From Cynocephalus volans (taxonomy: Eukaryota; Chordata; Mammalia; Dermoptera; Cynocephalidae), in contig NC_084467.1 in the NCBI RefSeq assembly GCF_027409185.1, positions 19,210,501 to 19,274,500 of the forward strand: DNA of 64,000 bases. The letters are read 5' to 3'. Both the position numbers and the translations under genes were made by a program. Shown here one piece after another: positions 33,180 to 45,305 of this stretch. The notes under the pieces were generated by a model. The model saw only the letters and a program-made list of their open reading frames with translations. It had not been told where the DNA came from and searched no databases. Each line of letters begins with the position of its first letter. Position 1 is the first letter of the stretch.

Positions 33180-33690
33180 AAGCCCTGCAGTTTCAAATAT
33201 CGACCTTGCAAAGGACAGGAAACTTTGCCCAGGCTATTGAGTCTTTGTTGGAAGATAAGAATCGTAACACAGCAAGGCTGCTGGTTCAAAGACAGACAGG
33301 TTACTAATTGATATGTAAAGTTACTAAAAAGCTGCTGGAGGGAGAAGGAATGTTTGCTAAATCAAGCCTTTGTTAGTGGATCACTTAATTGTCTAATAGA
33401 ATGTCATCTGACTTGTTTTTACTGAATGTTACCAGCTTCTATTGTAAAAACTTGTTAAACTGTACTTAGCAAAACCCCACCTATGTCTCTTCCTGTAACT
33501 TCTTGGTCTGGAGAATAAATGCAGGAAGAGAACCCCAATTTGTGGTTAATTTCCAAATGGAAAGATGCCTCATGCTGGAGAGTCCTGGGATATTAACCTC
33601 TTTCTGGGGCTTCTCACTGCTCAAAAGAGATGGGCTTTGAGTAATCTTTTGGTGGCTCTGTCACCCAGGGGAAAAGGGGTGACAAATCCG
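33180..33690 (+). repeat. Possible decayed solitary LTR
   Basis: AATAAA at 33,514 lies in a context (tctggagaataaatgcagga) typical of class I LTR R regions. It follows a pyrimidine-rich stretch and precedes 'tgacaaatcc' near 33,690. The boundaries are guesses. Confidence 0.3.
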
Positions 33691-34194
33691 TGGGAGGCAA
33701 AGCAACATCTCCTGACCAAATCTGGACAGATATTAAAGAAAACTCAAATTCACTTGAATCCTTGGGCTGTTCATGCAGCTGCCCATTTTAATGTTCCATA
33801 TTCTCCTTTGCTCTCTGCCTCCTCTTCCTTCTGATTATGGTTACCTCGCTCTTATTCTCCTTGAATAAGAACAGCTCAAATTGATCTGCAGCTCAAATTG
33901 ATCAGGAAGTAATATCTCCTCCCTACAAATTCAAGGATTGCAACATTTAAAGAGCACCTCTCTCCTGTGTGGAGCCGTAGGTGCCACTGCCCTCAAAGAC
34001 AACCCATCTGTAGTTAATTCAGCAGCCTCGAGTCTGTGGGTAAATGGAACAGATTCTTTTTACTTTAGAGGAGCACAGCAAGGTGAAATCTTACCCAGCA
34101 TCCAGGCTCCAGAACACACTGAAAAATATATTTCCATAGCCAATCAAAATTACGCAGGAGTGATTTTTTTAAAGACATGTTCCTTTGTATAAAA

Positions 34195-34430
34195 ATGTAA
34201 TAGTTATTGATTGCCTACCTTTTTATTAAGATGTTATAGTTTTCCAGAAGCTTCCACAAACAGTTCATTTGAATCTCAAAACCATCTTATGAGGAAGGTA
34301 CTACTGTTATTTCCATTGAGCTGAAGAGGAACCAGGCTTAGAGAATGTGAGATTTGCTCAAGCTTAAACAACTTGTTAGTAGCACGAGCAGGACATGAGC
34401 CTGTGTGTTCTGAAGACTTTTTAGTAAACT
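34195..34430 (-). repeat. MIR-family SINE, antisense, diverged
   Basis: 'ctactgttatttccattgag', 'gaaccaggcttagagaatgt' and 'acttgttagtagcacgagca' fit a reversed MIR. Confidence 0.6.
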
Positions 34431-34799
34431 CCCTGCAGCTGTGCTGAGAATGGTTCAGTTTCTCATACACTGTTGAGGGTTGGGGCTTGTGGGAAAGGGT
34501 CAGGGACAGGGAGGAGGCAGCATAAATTTGCAAAACTTTTCTGCAAAGTATTCGGAAGTATCTGTACCCTGCCATTCCCTTCCAGGTAATAAAAATACAA
34601 TTATCAAAACAGTTTCTGTTAACAGCTAGAACAATGAAATAGAAAAAATCTGGAAATATATATGTACTTTGTTCTTTTATATACTAAATTGTATATATAT
34701 GAAGCAGTGGGTAAAACAGATTCTTTAATAATTAATATTAGAACCATGGGAAAAAAATTTAAGTTCGAGTCTTAGCTCATCTTTCCATACTAAAATAAA

Positions 34800-35730
34800 T
34801 TTCAAGTGAACTAAAGGGTAAATGTAAAAAATAGAGATCATCAAAAAAAGAAAATGAAGGTCACTACTGATTAGACTTCAGCAAGTAAAAAGATCACAAA
34901 GTAAAAGATTGATACATTTACATACAAACAAGTTTTAAAACGTGTGTATCAAAAACAGCATACATTCAAAAGGGAAATCATAAAGAGAAAATTTTCAGCA
35001 GATATAATCATAGAGTTACTGTCTACGATGTATAATTAGACACTGCTAATAGCTCAATAGAAGACTGGACAAAGAACCTGGGCAGTTCTCAAATCAAGTA
35101 CACATGAAAAAAATGTTCATCCACCCAGTAATCCATCAAACAGGACTTTAAAAATTAAATACAATACTTCGTATTATTGAGGATGTGGTAAGATATAAAA
35201 TGAGGATGTGGGAATGTATGGTTTGTACAACCTTTCAGAAATGCATTTTGTCATTTTCCAATAAGAGTGTTTAAAATGTTTGTGGCCCTTTGCCTAGTAA
35301 CATCTTCTGGAAATCTATGCTAAGGAAATAGTCATAAATGCAAATATATATTTATGTATAAAGGCATTCATTGTATTGTTGATTATAAAAAGGAAAATTT
35401 GAAAGAAACTTTTATTCCAACAATAAAGGAATGATTAAATAATAGAATACCCACAATACAATATTATGTAGTCATTAAAAACATATTTTAAAGTAGTTTT
35501 TAAGACGTAAGGAAATACTTGCAATATAATGTTAAGCAAAATAGATGGGAGATCCAAACTGAATGATTCTAATGATATACCTAATCTTACAAAAAAGATT
35601 GGAAGGAAATATACCAAAATATTGAATAGTGGCTATTTCTGGATCATGGGATTGTAATTTTAATTTTTTAATTTATTCTTTTGTTTTCAAATTATCTATA
35701 AAGGCCAAGTCTAATTTTTATAGTGAGAAA
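34800..35730 (+). repeat. Old L1 3' region, sense
   Basis: 'gaagactggacaaagaacct', 'atgctaaggaaatagtcata', 'tattgtattgttgattataa'-type text and 'gtggctatttctggatcatg' run in the order of old L1 ORF2 tails and 3' UTRs. Confidence 0.75.
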
Positions 35731-36025
35731 ATTAAAAATATCAAAAATCTACATCACTCATATCCCAACCAGTATTGAATGTGGTGCTGCGAAGAAGCTT
35801 CACCCCTCCAGCAAACTACTGGATCATGTTGCAGCCCTCGTCTTGGGGGAATGAGTGATTTGCCAGTAGTGAGAGACAAATGAGGGAGATTTTAGGGAGG
35901 CAAGTTAATTTAAGGCTCTTCAGGAAAAGGTACCATGTGTAAGGCAAAACCCACAGGGGATCTAGAATGTGTGGCAGATCAAGAATTTAAATATCCAGTA
36001 CACCCAGATGCACATTAATGAATCT

Positions 36026-36026
<1 letters not shown>

Positions 36027-36085
<59 letters not shown>
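36027..36085 (+). repeat. (AG)n microsatellite, 59 bp
   Basis: A pure ag dinucleotide array with no interruption, suggesting recent length change. Confidence 0.98.
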
Positions 36086-36088
<3 letters not shown>

Positions 36089-36189
36089 TGATCCATGGAG
36101 TTAAAGCAGGCAGGCTTCTAGATTCTGCCTGCTTCCTTTCCCACTACATGCTCTCTCACAATCAGGAGCATTCCTTGCTCCCTTTCTCT

Positions 36190-36400
36190 CTTCCTTATCG
36201 AGTACTTACTATCTACCAGGACCAGATATTATTATAAGAGCTAGGGATACATCGGTGAGCAGACTAGTCCCGGCCCCTGCAGAACTGATATTCTAGTTGG
36301 GAACTAGGCATTAACTTAGACATTAAACCAGTAATTGCATAATTATTCTCTTAATTACAATTGTCATAGATGCCATGAAGAAATAGTATGTATAGGGAGC
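36190..36400 (-). repeat. L2 3' fragment, antisense
   Basis: 'tatcgagtacttactatcta', 'gagctagggatacatcggtg' and 'cagaactgatattctagttg' fit reversed L2. Confidence 0.7.
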
Positions 36401-36709
36401 TGTGGGTTCACTTCCAGGGCATATTAGTTGGGATTATGTTTGGCTACAATAGGCACCTAGCAAGATACAAGAATATTTCTCTTCCAAGTAAAGGCAGTCT
36501 GGATGCAGGCAGCCCAGGGCTGGCATGGCAGTTCTGGCATCACAAGAAATCAAACTCATCACCTTTTGATCCACCATCTCAGCATGTGGCTTCTGTCTTC
36601 AAAGTTACTTTCTGGTCCAAAATTGCTGCTAGAGCTCCAGCCATCATGTTCACATAGATAGTGTCAGAATTAAACTAGAGGACACGCAGGTGGTATCTAC
36701 TACAAAACT

Positions 36710-37150
36710 GATTGCTTACTTGCTGGTGGGGAGAAATGCCCACACATTTGGTCACAGAAGTCTGTCTTCTGTATTACTGACTGACTAAGAGTATAGGAAA
36801 AACACTTCAGTGTGTGCTTTTCCCCCCACTCCTTTGGTGTCAGAGGACTGAGGATTTCTAGAATGTCCCTGGATCATGGAAACATGTGGTTTGGGAAGGA
36901 AAAGGATAAATGAGTGGGGGATGAGGAACGTTTGATTCTTGGGTGGCCATGTGGTCACCCATGGTATGGATCAGTTACTAAAGGTAAAAGTTATCAGTGA
37001 AATTTAGGGATGGATCCAACTCCCGGAGGGTTGGTTCACTGTATGCATCTGGTGAGGAGAAATCTCCGCACATTTGGTCCAAGAATTCTGTCTTCTGTGA
37101 TGACTGTGCTGTGAAAGCAGAGGAAAAACAGTTTGTGCATTGTTCTCCAA
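36710..37150 (+). repeat. Imperfect duplication of about 110 bp, spaced about 315 bp
   Basis: A unit at about 36,720-36,830 (ggtggggagaaatgcccaca, cagaagtctgtcttctgtat, taggaaaaacacttcagtgt) recurs at about 37,034-37,145 (ggtgaggagaaatctccgca, aagaattctgtcttctgtga, gaggaaaaacagtttgtgca). The unit may belong to an old LTR; I cannot name it. Confidence 0.7.
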
Positions 37151-37184
37151 ACACAGCCAATTAATAGTACTGAGGTAGATCTGT

Positions 37185-37290
37185 ATAAACGCAGGGATTT
37201 GGTCTGTTTTGTTCCCTGCTGTATTCCCAATGCCTAGAACAATGTCTGGCAAATAAGAGACATCCAATAAATATGTGTTGAATGTATACA
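37185..37290 (+). repeat. L2 3' end, sense
   Basis: 'ttggtctgttttgttccctg', 'ctgtattcccaatgcctaga' and 'aataaatatgtgttgaatgt' are the classic L2 end. Confidence 0.85.
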
Positions 37291-37870
37291 TTGGTATGGA
37301 AAAAACATTTCCATGACCCCTGAATGTTCCCTTGTGCTCTTTTCCAATCGATCCCCACCTCTCAGAAGCAACCACTATTCTGATGCTAATTACCATAGAT
37401 TAGTTTTGCCTCTTCTTGCATTTCATGCAAATAGAATCATACATCTGTACTCATTTTAATGTCTGACTTCTTTTGCTCAACAAACATTTTTGAGATTTAT
37501 CTATGTTGTTATGCGTATCAGTAGCTCATTCTTTTTTACTGCTGTGTAATATTCTATTGCTTGAATATAGCACAGTTTGTTTATCCATTCTTCTTTTGAT
37601 GGACATTTGGGATATTTCCAATTTGGGGGTATTATAAATAAAGATGTTAAGAGCATTCTTGTACAGACTTTTTTTGTGTGTTAATATCTGCCTACATTTC
37701 TCTCTCGTATGGAGTAGAATTTCCTGGTCGTAGGGTAGGTGTACATTTAGGTTGGTCAACTGGCAGACAGTTTCCAAAAATGGGTGCATCATTTTACATT
37801 TCACCAGTTATGTATGAATGTGAGATGGAGATCTTTCCCACTTGTATTAATTTTATAGCACAAACTTAAT
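37290..37870 (-). repeat. L1M 3' end, antisense
   Basis: 'tgtaatattctattgcttga', 'ttgatggacatttgggatat', 'caactggcagacagtttcca' and 'tgcatcattttacatttcac' are reversed L1 text. Confidence 0.85.
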
Positions 37871-38189
37871 ACACACCTAATAAGGACTTTTTAGAATACT
37901 GACTTTTAAATCTACTCAAATAAGAATAAGAAAATCTGAAATGAAATCGCCTGTCTGGAAACTCTCCAAAAAGGCAAATGATGTTCTATTCAGTACCTGT
38001 GGCTTCATCTGACAGGTTCTACTCGAGTTTTCCAGGACAGCAAAATGCTTATCAATCTTGGCACGGGTTTCAATGGATCAAGCCACAAGGGATCAATTTC
38101 TCTCTCTCTCTTTTTCTCTCTGCCTGTAACTGAAACCTCACAGTGATGTGGAAAGGGAGGGAGTGTTGGAAATGTGAATCGATGTCAAG

Positions 38190-38330
38190 TTCATTCATAA
38201 CAAGCATTTATTACAAACTGTGTGCCCATCACCTTGCTAGACGCAATGGTAAAGAGGAAGGATGTGGAAGATTCCGTGTTTGTTCTGGAGTTGCTCATGA
38301 TCTAGTTGATACATACAGAAGGGCAACTCT
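38190..38330 (-). repeat. L2-like fragment, antisense
   Basis: 'aagcatttattacaaactgt', 'ctggagttgctcatgatcta' and 'gttgatacatacag' fit a short diverged L2. Confidence 0.45.
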
Positions 38331-39244
38331 TCCTCTGTCCACCAGGTAAACATTGGTGTTGTTCTGGATTATGCCCTTTGCCCTTTTGTTGTTCTATTCT
38401 ACCTGCTCTCTCTGGGTCATCTCATCTGAGCTCATGACTTCAACTAACCACCATGCTTCCCTCCCAAATCACTACGCCTGGTCTGAGCTCACTCCTGGGC
38501 TCCCAACGTGTGTCTTCCAAATGCTTTCATCCTCATCTCCTCTCTGTCACTCATAATTGACATGTAATTCATCAGTAAGTTTTGTTAACTTTGCCTTTGA
38601 AATATAGCCAGAATCCTACCTTTTTCCACCACTTCCACCTTCGTGGCCTTTGTCTAAAACCACAGTCCTCTCTGGTCTGCATGATCATAATACCTCTTTG
38701 AAACCAATATCACAATTTTCTTGTGGCTGCCTGCTCCTTATGCACTTCCCTTTCTTTTGGTAATGGAATTTTCTTTGGTGAATGTAACCATCAGCGTCCC
38801 AGCAGATGGTTAATCTAAGGAGAGTTTGGTAAAAGTTACACACAAAAGTGTGGACAGGGTTAAGGGAAACAAGCAAGAATGATGGTATGATACCCTGAGG
38901 CTGGCAATGGAAGACAGCCATTATCACCTCTCTAGGGCAGGAGAAGGGAGAATTTACCAGAACAAGGAGAAAGTACCTGTATGAAGACCTCTTGACAGAA
39001 GCTTCAGGAAATGTATGTAGCCAACCCGCAGTGACCTAGAAGAGGCCAGTGGAATAATACCCTTGCTTCATCCTCCCCCAACCGTGTGATCTCCTTTTGA
39101 TGTCCTCTATTGAATGAATTCAACTGTAAGCCACAGAACAAAGGACCTCCTGAAGCAGTCCATGCAGGTTTGCCTCTTGAGGCACAAATCGGGAAGGAAA
39201 AGGATGGAGAGTAGATCTGGAGAGACCAACAGAAAATGCAGAAA

Positions 39245-39720
39245 GTCACCTCTTCCCAATTCTCAGTTCATGAGATGTGAGAGGAGCTGACCTTGCCCCA
39301 GCTCTGGAGGTGAGCACATGACCCAGGCCTGGGCTTTCAGAATGTTCCTGCTCCTTCTCAAGAGAGTGGTTTAGTGATGCACAAGTAACCCAAGTCATAT
39401 CAATGAGATGCAGTCCTGGGACTTTGTGGACAGCACCGGGGGAAAGAAACTCTTTGCTGGTAAAGATCTGATTTGAAGTTGTAAGCAGCCATTCTGCCAT
39501 CTCATGGGGAAAGGCAGCCTGAGAATGAAAAGTTAACATACAGGAAAATAGAATCAAGAAATGAAAGACTAACTCCCGATGTCACAGTTTAAGCCCCCAC
39601 ATACAACCGTGTCTGAAGCCCTGGACTTTTTGTTATGCAAGTCAACTAATTCCATTTGTTGTCTAACCCAGTTTGGGTGATGTATTATTGCATGCAAACA
39701 AAGAGAATCTTGAATAATAC
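39245..39720 (+). repeat. Decayed LTR-type repeat
   Basis: 'gtgagcacatgacccaggcc', 'gtgatgcacaagtaacccaa', 'gcagccattctgccatctca', 'ctgaagccctggactttttg' and 'ccagtttgggtgatgtatta' follow a familiar order of an old mammalian LTR. The family name is uncertain. Confidence 0.4.
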
Positions 39721-40729
39721 TTGTTAATACTTACCCCAAACGTATACCTATTTGACTCTAAATATGCTGTTATTTTTATGGAATGCTTTTCATCTTCTCC
39801 ACCTAGAAAACTCCTACTCCAGTATTCTCTTAACCGCAAAGCATTCCCTGACCTATCCAGGTGGGATCGCTCCCTCCTTCCTCTGCTTTGTGAGTACTTT
39901 GCAAATGTCTCTATTAGCGCACATACACAATTGTACCACACCACTGTCCCCTATCTGTGAACTCAAGTGGCAGATTTGTATGGGCCTTACCCTTGGAAGT
40001 GCAATACCCATCAAAGAGTGTAATACTTCAGGGAAACTGAGTTAAACAAGGCTAAACTGGTCTTCTGACTTAGGACCTCTCAGAGCCATTTTTGTGTTAA
40101 CGTGCATCATGGATCTCCCAGCAGGGGTACGGAATACAGCAGTTTTCAAACTCATAGGATGTAAAAATTCGATTTTTTTGCAGAAGTGGCTGTGTTAGAG
40201 AAATTTAGAGAAGAAAAGATTACTGCAGTCTTTAACGGGACCTTAACAAAAGAAGTGGCTCTCAATAAATATTTGTTAAGTGAACGAAATTGAAGAACTT
40301 GGTTATGCCAAGATGGGGAGCAGGAGCAGCAGGGTTGCCAGCAGCAGAAAGAGCAGAAGCAGTAAGCAGGAGGCAAGAGGGGGTGATCTATGGGACATAT
40401 CTCTGATGGTACCGGGGTCAATTGTTAAAGGAGCTGCTAGGGTCATGATCCAACCCCGTTTCCTTAGTTTAAATCTAACAGTGATTAGACGTATTCTACA
40501 TGCTTTAGAACATCTTTCTGCCCCATGACCCAGGTGCTGAGTGCCTGACAACACAGCTTTCTTGATTTTGACCTTCACTTTGCCTCTGACGGACCGTGAG
40601 TGTGTGAATAGAGTTGATTCTCTTCTAACTGCACATCCTTACAGATGGGAGCTGAGACAAGTTCCGTCCCTGCTCTGTGTATCTATTTCCCTCTCCATGA
40701 GCTAAGGGAAGAGACACGAGCTCCCTTCC

Positions 40730-40950
40730 AAGCAGGGTTCAGGTACTTTATAAAAATAGCAGTAGTAATAATAACACGCCTGCCAACACAAGCTCAAGTC
40801 CAACCACTGTAACTTCACACAAGTCACTGAACAGCTTAGACCCTTGCTCTTGCCATTTGCAAAATAGGTATAAATATGTCCCATCATCTCCTAGGCCTTC
40901 TGAGACATCAAGCACCACTGTGCGTGGAAGTGCTTTGTAAACAAAAAAGA
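40730..40950 (+). repeat. MIR-family SINE, sense, diverged
   Basis: 'cttcacacaagtcactgaac', 'gccatttgcaaaataggtat' and 'ggaagtgctttgtaaacaaa' fit MIR. Confidence 0.55.
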
Positions 40951-40994
40951 AAGCATTAAAAATGTAAATATTATTATTGTACTTAAGGCATAAG

Positions 40995-41150
40995 GTGAAG
41001 AGTATAAGAGGAGAGAAAAGGGGAGGAAGAGAAAGCAGGAGAGGGAGGAGGGGGGGTGGAGAAAGAGGAGGTGGGGGGAGGGAAAGAGAAAGGAGGGAGA
41101 GAGGGGGCGGGGGCGGGGGAGGGGGAGGGGGGAGGGGGAGGAGGCGGGGG
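40995..41150 (+). repeat. G-rich polypurine tract upstream of the RCAN3 promoter
   Basis: About 150 bp of almost pure A/G ends in a run of G clusters separated by single bases (ggggcgggggcgggggaggg and on to gcgggggc). Four or more G-runs in close order make a G-quadruplex or triplex possible on the + strand. Confidence 0.85.
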
Positions 41151-41179
41151 CTGTGCAGTACGCTCCCAGGGCTGAGAGT

Positions 41180-41400
41180 CCTCGGTATAGTCACACACCT
41201 GGTGCTACCTACTGCTCGGCTACCTACTAGCCGCCTCTCCCCGGGCAATTAAGGACAAGGGAGCCCCTCCTCATGTATTAAGTAGGGACGATCATATCCG
41301 GTTCGCTGTTTACTGTGAGGTTAAATGAGGTAAAGCTCGCAAAGCACTCAGCGCAGTGTACATAGTAACTGGCCCTGAGTAAATGTTAATAATATTCCTA
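41180..41400 (+). repeat. MIR-family SINE, sense, against the CpG island
   Basis: 'tcatgtattaagtagggacg', 'gaggttaaatgaggtaaagc', 'caaagcactcagcgcagtgt' and 'cctgagtaaatgttaataat' are the right half of a MIR. Confidence 0.65.
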
Positions 41401-41469
41401 TTAACTCTCTTGCGCAGGAAAAGGAAATAAACGATCTCTGGTCACTGTGGAAAACAATAAAGTCGCCGG

Positions 41470-42380
41470 AGTGCCTGTTGCCCGGGGGACCTAAAGCCCC
41501 CGCCTCAGTGCAACAGCCCAAGCTGGTCATAGGCGGGGAGCAAGACCCCGGAAGGAGCGGGCAGAGTGCGCGCGCGCGGTGAGACCCTCGCTCCGCCCCC
41601 GCCCCAGCTCCGCCCCCGCCCCGCCGCCGACCTCTGGCGCCTGCGCCGCCGCGCGCGCCCTGCCGGAGGAGGGAGGGGGCCGGAGGGGGCGCGCGCGGGC
41701 CGGGAGCGCGCGCGACGCCGACAGCCGCGCTCGGCCCCAGACGCCGCCCGCGTCCCCGCCGAGGCGGCCGCTCCCGCCGGCGTCGAGGGCGTGGCGGCAA
41801 GGCTGCGGGCGCCCGGCGCCGCTCGGACTCTGCCCTCTGCCCCCGGCCCCGGCCCCCCGAGGCCCCCTCTCGCCGCCCCCGCGTGGCCCCGTCGTGCCGC
41901 CAGGCCTCGCCCTTTCCTCGCCTCCTTGCTTCCGTCCTGCAGCGGCGGGGCGCTCAGGTGAGTCTCCCCTTCGCAGGGTGGGGCCGGCGCCCGGCATCGC
42001 AGAGCAGGTGCAGCCAGAGCTGGGGAGAGTGGAGGGCGTGGGGGCACGAAAAGTTAAAAGAAGAAGCCGTCCGGAGAAGCCCGGGAGCGGTGGGCTCTCC
42101 TGAGCGGAGTCCCCGGAGACGCTGCTGCGACCTTGCCGCCCGCTCCAGCCCCGCTCGCACCCAGGGTCTTCTCTGGAAGCCTCAACGGTGGTGTCCTGGA
42201 AGACGAAGCCAAAAGGGAAAAAATGTTTTCTCTCCTCACCAGCGATTTCTCCCCACCGTCGGTGACCTCTTGCAAAGCCGACAGGCCTAACCTGTCCCGG
42301 AAGGCAGGAGAGGTGCAGTCGGCCAAGCAGGGGCGGCCGGAAGGTGGGAGCCCCTCTCTCGTTCTCTGTCGCCCCCCTCT
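41470..42380 (+). promoter_or_regulatory. RCAN3: CpG island and promoter region of RCAN3
   Basis: GC content rises abruptly at about 41,470, with dense CpGs and many GC boxes (ccccgccccagctccgcccc at about 41,600), and falls again after about 42,380. No TATA box stands out, so a dispersed CpG-type start is likely. It lies upstream of the RCAN3 coding exon on the same strand. Such islands often fire both ways; human RCAN3 has an antisense non-coding partner, but no antisense transcript can be shown from sequence. Long frames on both strands here are by-products of the GC content. Confidence 0.9.
41620..41957 (+). other. RCAN3: RCAN3 non-coding exon 1 (5' limit unknown)
   Basis: The consensus donor cag/gtgagt at 41,957/41,958 lies within the CpG island, and the coding exon 2 downstream has its own acceptor, so a 5' UTR exon ending here is expected. 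The start is not determinable from sequence; the left coordinate is a rough placement. Other gt sites within the island are weaker. Confidence 0.5.
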
Positions 42381-44370
42381 CCCGTGATGCATGCATAACC
42401 ATTGCATGACTTATTCCCCAACTTCTTCAAACTTGTCTTATCTGCTTTCGTCAGGTGAAGCAATAGTGGTCTATTTCCAGGTTGCTTCGTTCCAGCTTGT
42501 GCAAAATCTGATCATCTCCTTTAGGGATTAGGATTCTAGCGTAGGGAGCAGTTCAGATCCGTGTTTCAGAAACAAACTAGGATTAAAGTGATCTTTCAGT
42601 GTAGTGTTCAAAGCAAAAAATACTCGTTCCCCTTACTGAAAGCTACCTAGTACACCGCGTTTATGTGAACTTTTCATAGAAGTCTCTGCATTTTATACAA
42701 GTCTCTGATGTACTGTTTGGCAAGAGAAGCAATGTGTAGCTGTGGTTACTTATGACTTAATTTATGTAAGACGATTTCATTAGCTTTGGTTCAGTATGTT
42801 AAACTGTAAAAACACAGTGTTAAGACTCAAGATCTAGATGTTTGTGCTCACACAAACTCGTTCTTTTTGATGGGGATTTTATATTGGTATTCCAGAAATG
42901 TACTGTTGATGCATGAAGACAGAGAAAAGCCTGAAAACTAAGAGCCCATTTCTTTAGCTATGTCATCAGCTTTACATTTTACTGCATTTCTTTCCTAGCC
43001 TGGGAGGAGATTTCGGTGCCTTTAGAGGAAACAAGATTTTTCCTACTATTGAAATGTAACATTTGTAAAGCTTTTAAACAAGTAAACATTAGAGTAACAA
43101 ATGAGAACAAATTTTGTACGATGTTAGAGGAGCTGTTGGTCGAAAGACTTAGGCAAAACATCATGAGAAATAGTGTGACATGGAAACCAGTTAGGCTGAA
43201 GCCGGTGAAATAGTGGAAGCTCTGAAGTTCAATACCCTTTGTTACTTAGACCCAAAAAACCATGGAAGATAGGGGTCAGACAGTGATCTCCACCTTTCCC
43301 CTAGAATGTAGAGGTTATATTGAGGGGAGATGAATTATTATATACAGCAAAACAGCATCAGTCTTTTATATCTCTACTTCAGTTATTCTTTAAAGCCTAT
43401 TTTCATGTGTTCGGACAGTTGATTTTTGTTGTTTATTTCTGTTCTCTTTCTCATGCTAACAAATATCACTGTTCCTGGTGGAGCAATTATAACAGAACCA
43501 ATTCTGTATCTGTGATAACAGGGCATAGGCCATTGCAACATACAAAATATAAAAATCTAGTTTTCACCTATTTTACTTTACTGTTGCACCACATTTTTTA
43601 CCACAGCTACTGAAAATTCTTCCTAATGGGTGAATGAGGATAAACTAGAAGATACAGGCTTCATGATAGCCATTCAGAACCCACCCCTACAATAATAATC
43701 CTGAGTGTTTCTTTAAATTTAGCCAAAATTTATAGTTTAGAAGTTTTAAAAAGGAATTTAGTAATTCAAAGCATCTGTGAGTTTATCCTTTAATTTTATA
43801 TATGAGAGAGAACAAGTATGGAGAAGCCAAATGACTTTTCCAAGGTTATTCAGCAGGACACTTGTAGAGCTGTAAATGGAGTACTTGTTTGCTTCCTTCC
43901 AGTATTGTTCAGAAGCATTTTGAACACATCAAAAAATTTTTAAAAATGCATCTGGCTTAGGTATTAAAATGTTCACCAAGTTGGAAAGCATATTGTTTTG
44001 AAATTTTATTTTTAAAAAATCCTGGAGGAGAAGGAATTTACCTTTTCCTGATCAGAACTGAAAATGGAAGATCAATGCAATGTGCTTGACATTTTGCCTT
44101 AATGGGTTACTTTTGTCACAAGGCTTGTTGTAGCAGAACAGATGGTCATGCTACTTGGAGTTTTTCCACTCATTTGATGTTTCCATGAAGAAACAATTTG
44201 CCAGAAGCCAACCACAGCTACAGTTGTGCTGGAGATGATGCTAAACCCTGATTAGCACAGACCTTTGCTTACAGAAGCTGGAGGATATTGGTTCAGCCCT
44301 TTTCTGCTGGGCCGGTCAAGATTTCCCTGGGTCAGTCAACTGAAGGACACCTTAGTCTTGTAATAGTTAA

Positions 44371-44468
44371 GGGCTAGCTGGTTAGCTCAGTTGGTTGGAG
44401 TGCAGTGTTATAACACCAAAGTCAAGGTTTCGGATCCTCTTACCTGCCAGTTGCCAAACAAACAAAAA
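44371..44468 (+). mobile_element. tRNA-Ile-like SINE, monomer
   Basis: 'ggctagctggttagctcagt', 'tggttggagtgcagtgttat' and 'aacaccaaagtcaaggtttc' follow a tRNA-Ile body with A and B boxes, then a tail (aaacaaacaaaaaat). 'aatagtt' occurs just before and just after, as a target duplication. It is not a functional tRNA: the stem bases are mismatched. Confidence 0.8.
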
Positions 44469-45109
44469 ATAGTTGGACCAGAGGCAGAGTTAGCAACAAC
44501 TCCAGGAATAACAGCATAGAGCCATGGTTCTTCTGTGATTTTTTTCTTTGCCTTAGTGAAACTGAGTTTACCTTTTAAGCACCAGCTGAGTTACCTCATA
44601 CGATCTCCTTACATATCTGTCTTTCTGTTCAAATTTAACTGCATTTATGATGCCAGAAAATTATGAAATGCTAGACAATGTTGACTTAAGCTATATCCAA
44701 AAAAATTCATGGCTTGTCTTTAGCAAGAGAACCATCATCTGAATGATAATGTCACTGATATTGTATGCATTGCATTATGCCAACATTCTGTTAGGCCCAT
44801 AAAAAGGCAAAAAAAAGGCTGTGGACCCTTTTGTTTCAGTTAGCTCTCTGTTTTTAAATCTTTGAATGTTTTCATACTGGAGCCATATTAATACCTCTGG
44901 TGGGTGCTCTAGAGTTCATTGTTTTGATAAATCTGCTACTGAATAGTTTTCTTGAAATGAAACAAAGTGTTAATTTTATTTTTGTTGCCTTTTTGATGCT
45001 TGGAATTAGATCATTTGGAGATGTATTTTTCTCAATTTATTATTTTAATGCCAGTTCCACCAGTGGTTCTGATATTGGGGTCCTTTTATGCCTATGTAAA
45101 AATAATTAT

Positions 45110-45305
45110 TGAGTACTGGCTGTATCTATCCAAAGCATTATTCTAAGCACTTTGCATGTATTTTCTCATTTAATCCTAATATCCTTATTGGGTAAGGATT
45201 ATTATTATCCCCATTTTATAGTTGAGGAAACAGAAATAAGCAAAGTACTTTACCTAACATAGAGTACTGAGGAAGCCAGAGTTTAAATCTAGAAAGTCTG
45301 ATTAT
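45110..45305 (-). repeat. MIR-family SINE, antisense
   Basis: 'gcattattctaagcactttg', 'tattatccccattttatagt' and 'tgaggaaacagaaataagca' give a clear reversed MIR. Confidence 0.85.

Larger units (their letters stand above)
25604..41469. other. Intergenic interval between NIPAL3 and RCAN3
   Basis: About 16 kb without a gene I can support. It is largely made of the repeats listed below. Stretches where I see nothing nameable: 27,005-27,478, 28,445-28,840, 29,065-29,820, 30,010-31,185, 33,700-34,190, 35,740-36,025, 36,400-36,700, 37,875-38,190, 38,335-39,240 and 39,730-40,730. Confidence 0.6.

Noticed and set aside
36027..36085. CRISPR-like or satellite array
   Set aside because: It is a simple dinucleotide repeat; no spaced repeats exist anywhere in the window.
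40748..41248. 166-codon proline/leucine/serine-rich frame on the - strand
   Set aside because: It is translation of the polypurine tract's complement and shows no protein features.
41527..42402. Long open frame (291 codons) on the - strand and several long frames on the + strand over the CpG island
   Set aside because: They are a by-product of very high GC content: composition is Arg/Ala/Gly/Pro-rich, there are no domains, and they overlap in several frames. The region is explained by the RCAN3 promoter and first exon.
42054..42407. Antisense gene facing RCAN3
   Set aside because: A bidirectional promoter is plausible, but no splice pattern or coding signal supports an antisense gene from sequence alone.
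44371..44440. tRNA-Ile gene
   Set aside because: The A and B boxes are good, but the acceptor and arm pairings are lost and the copy has an A-rich tail and target duplication. It is a SINE.
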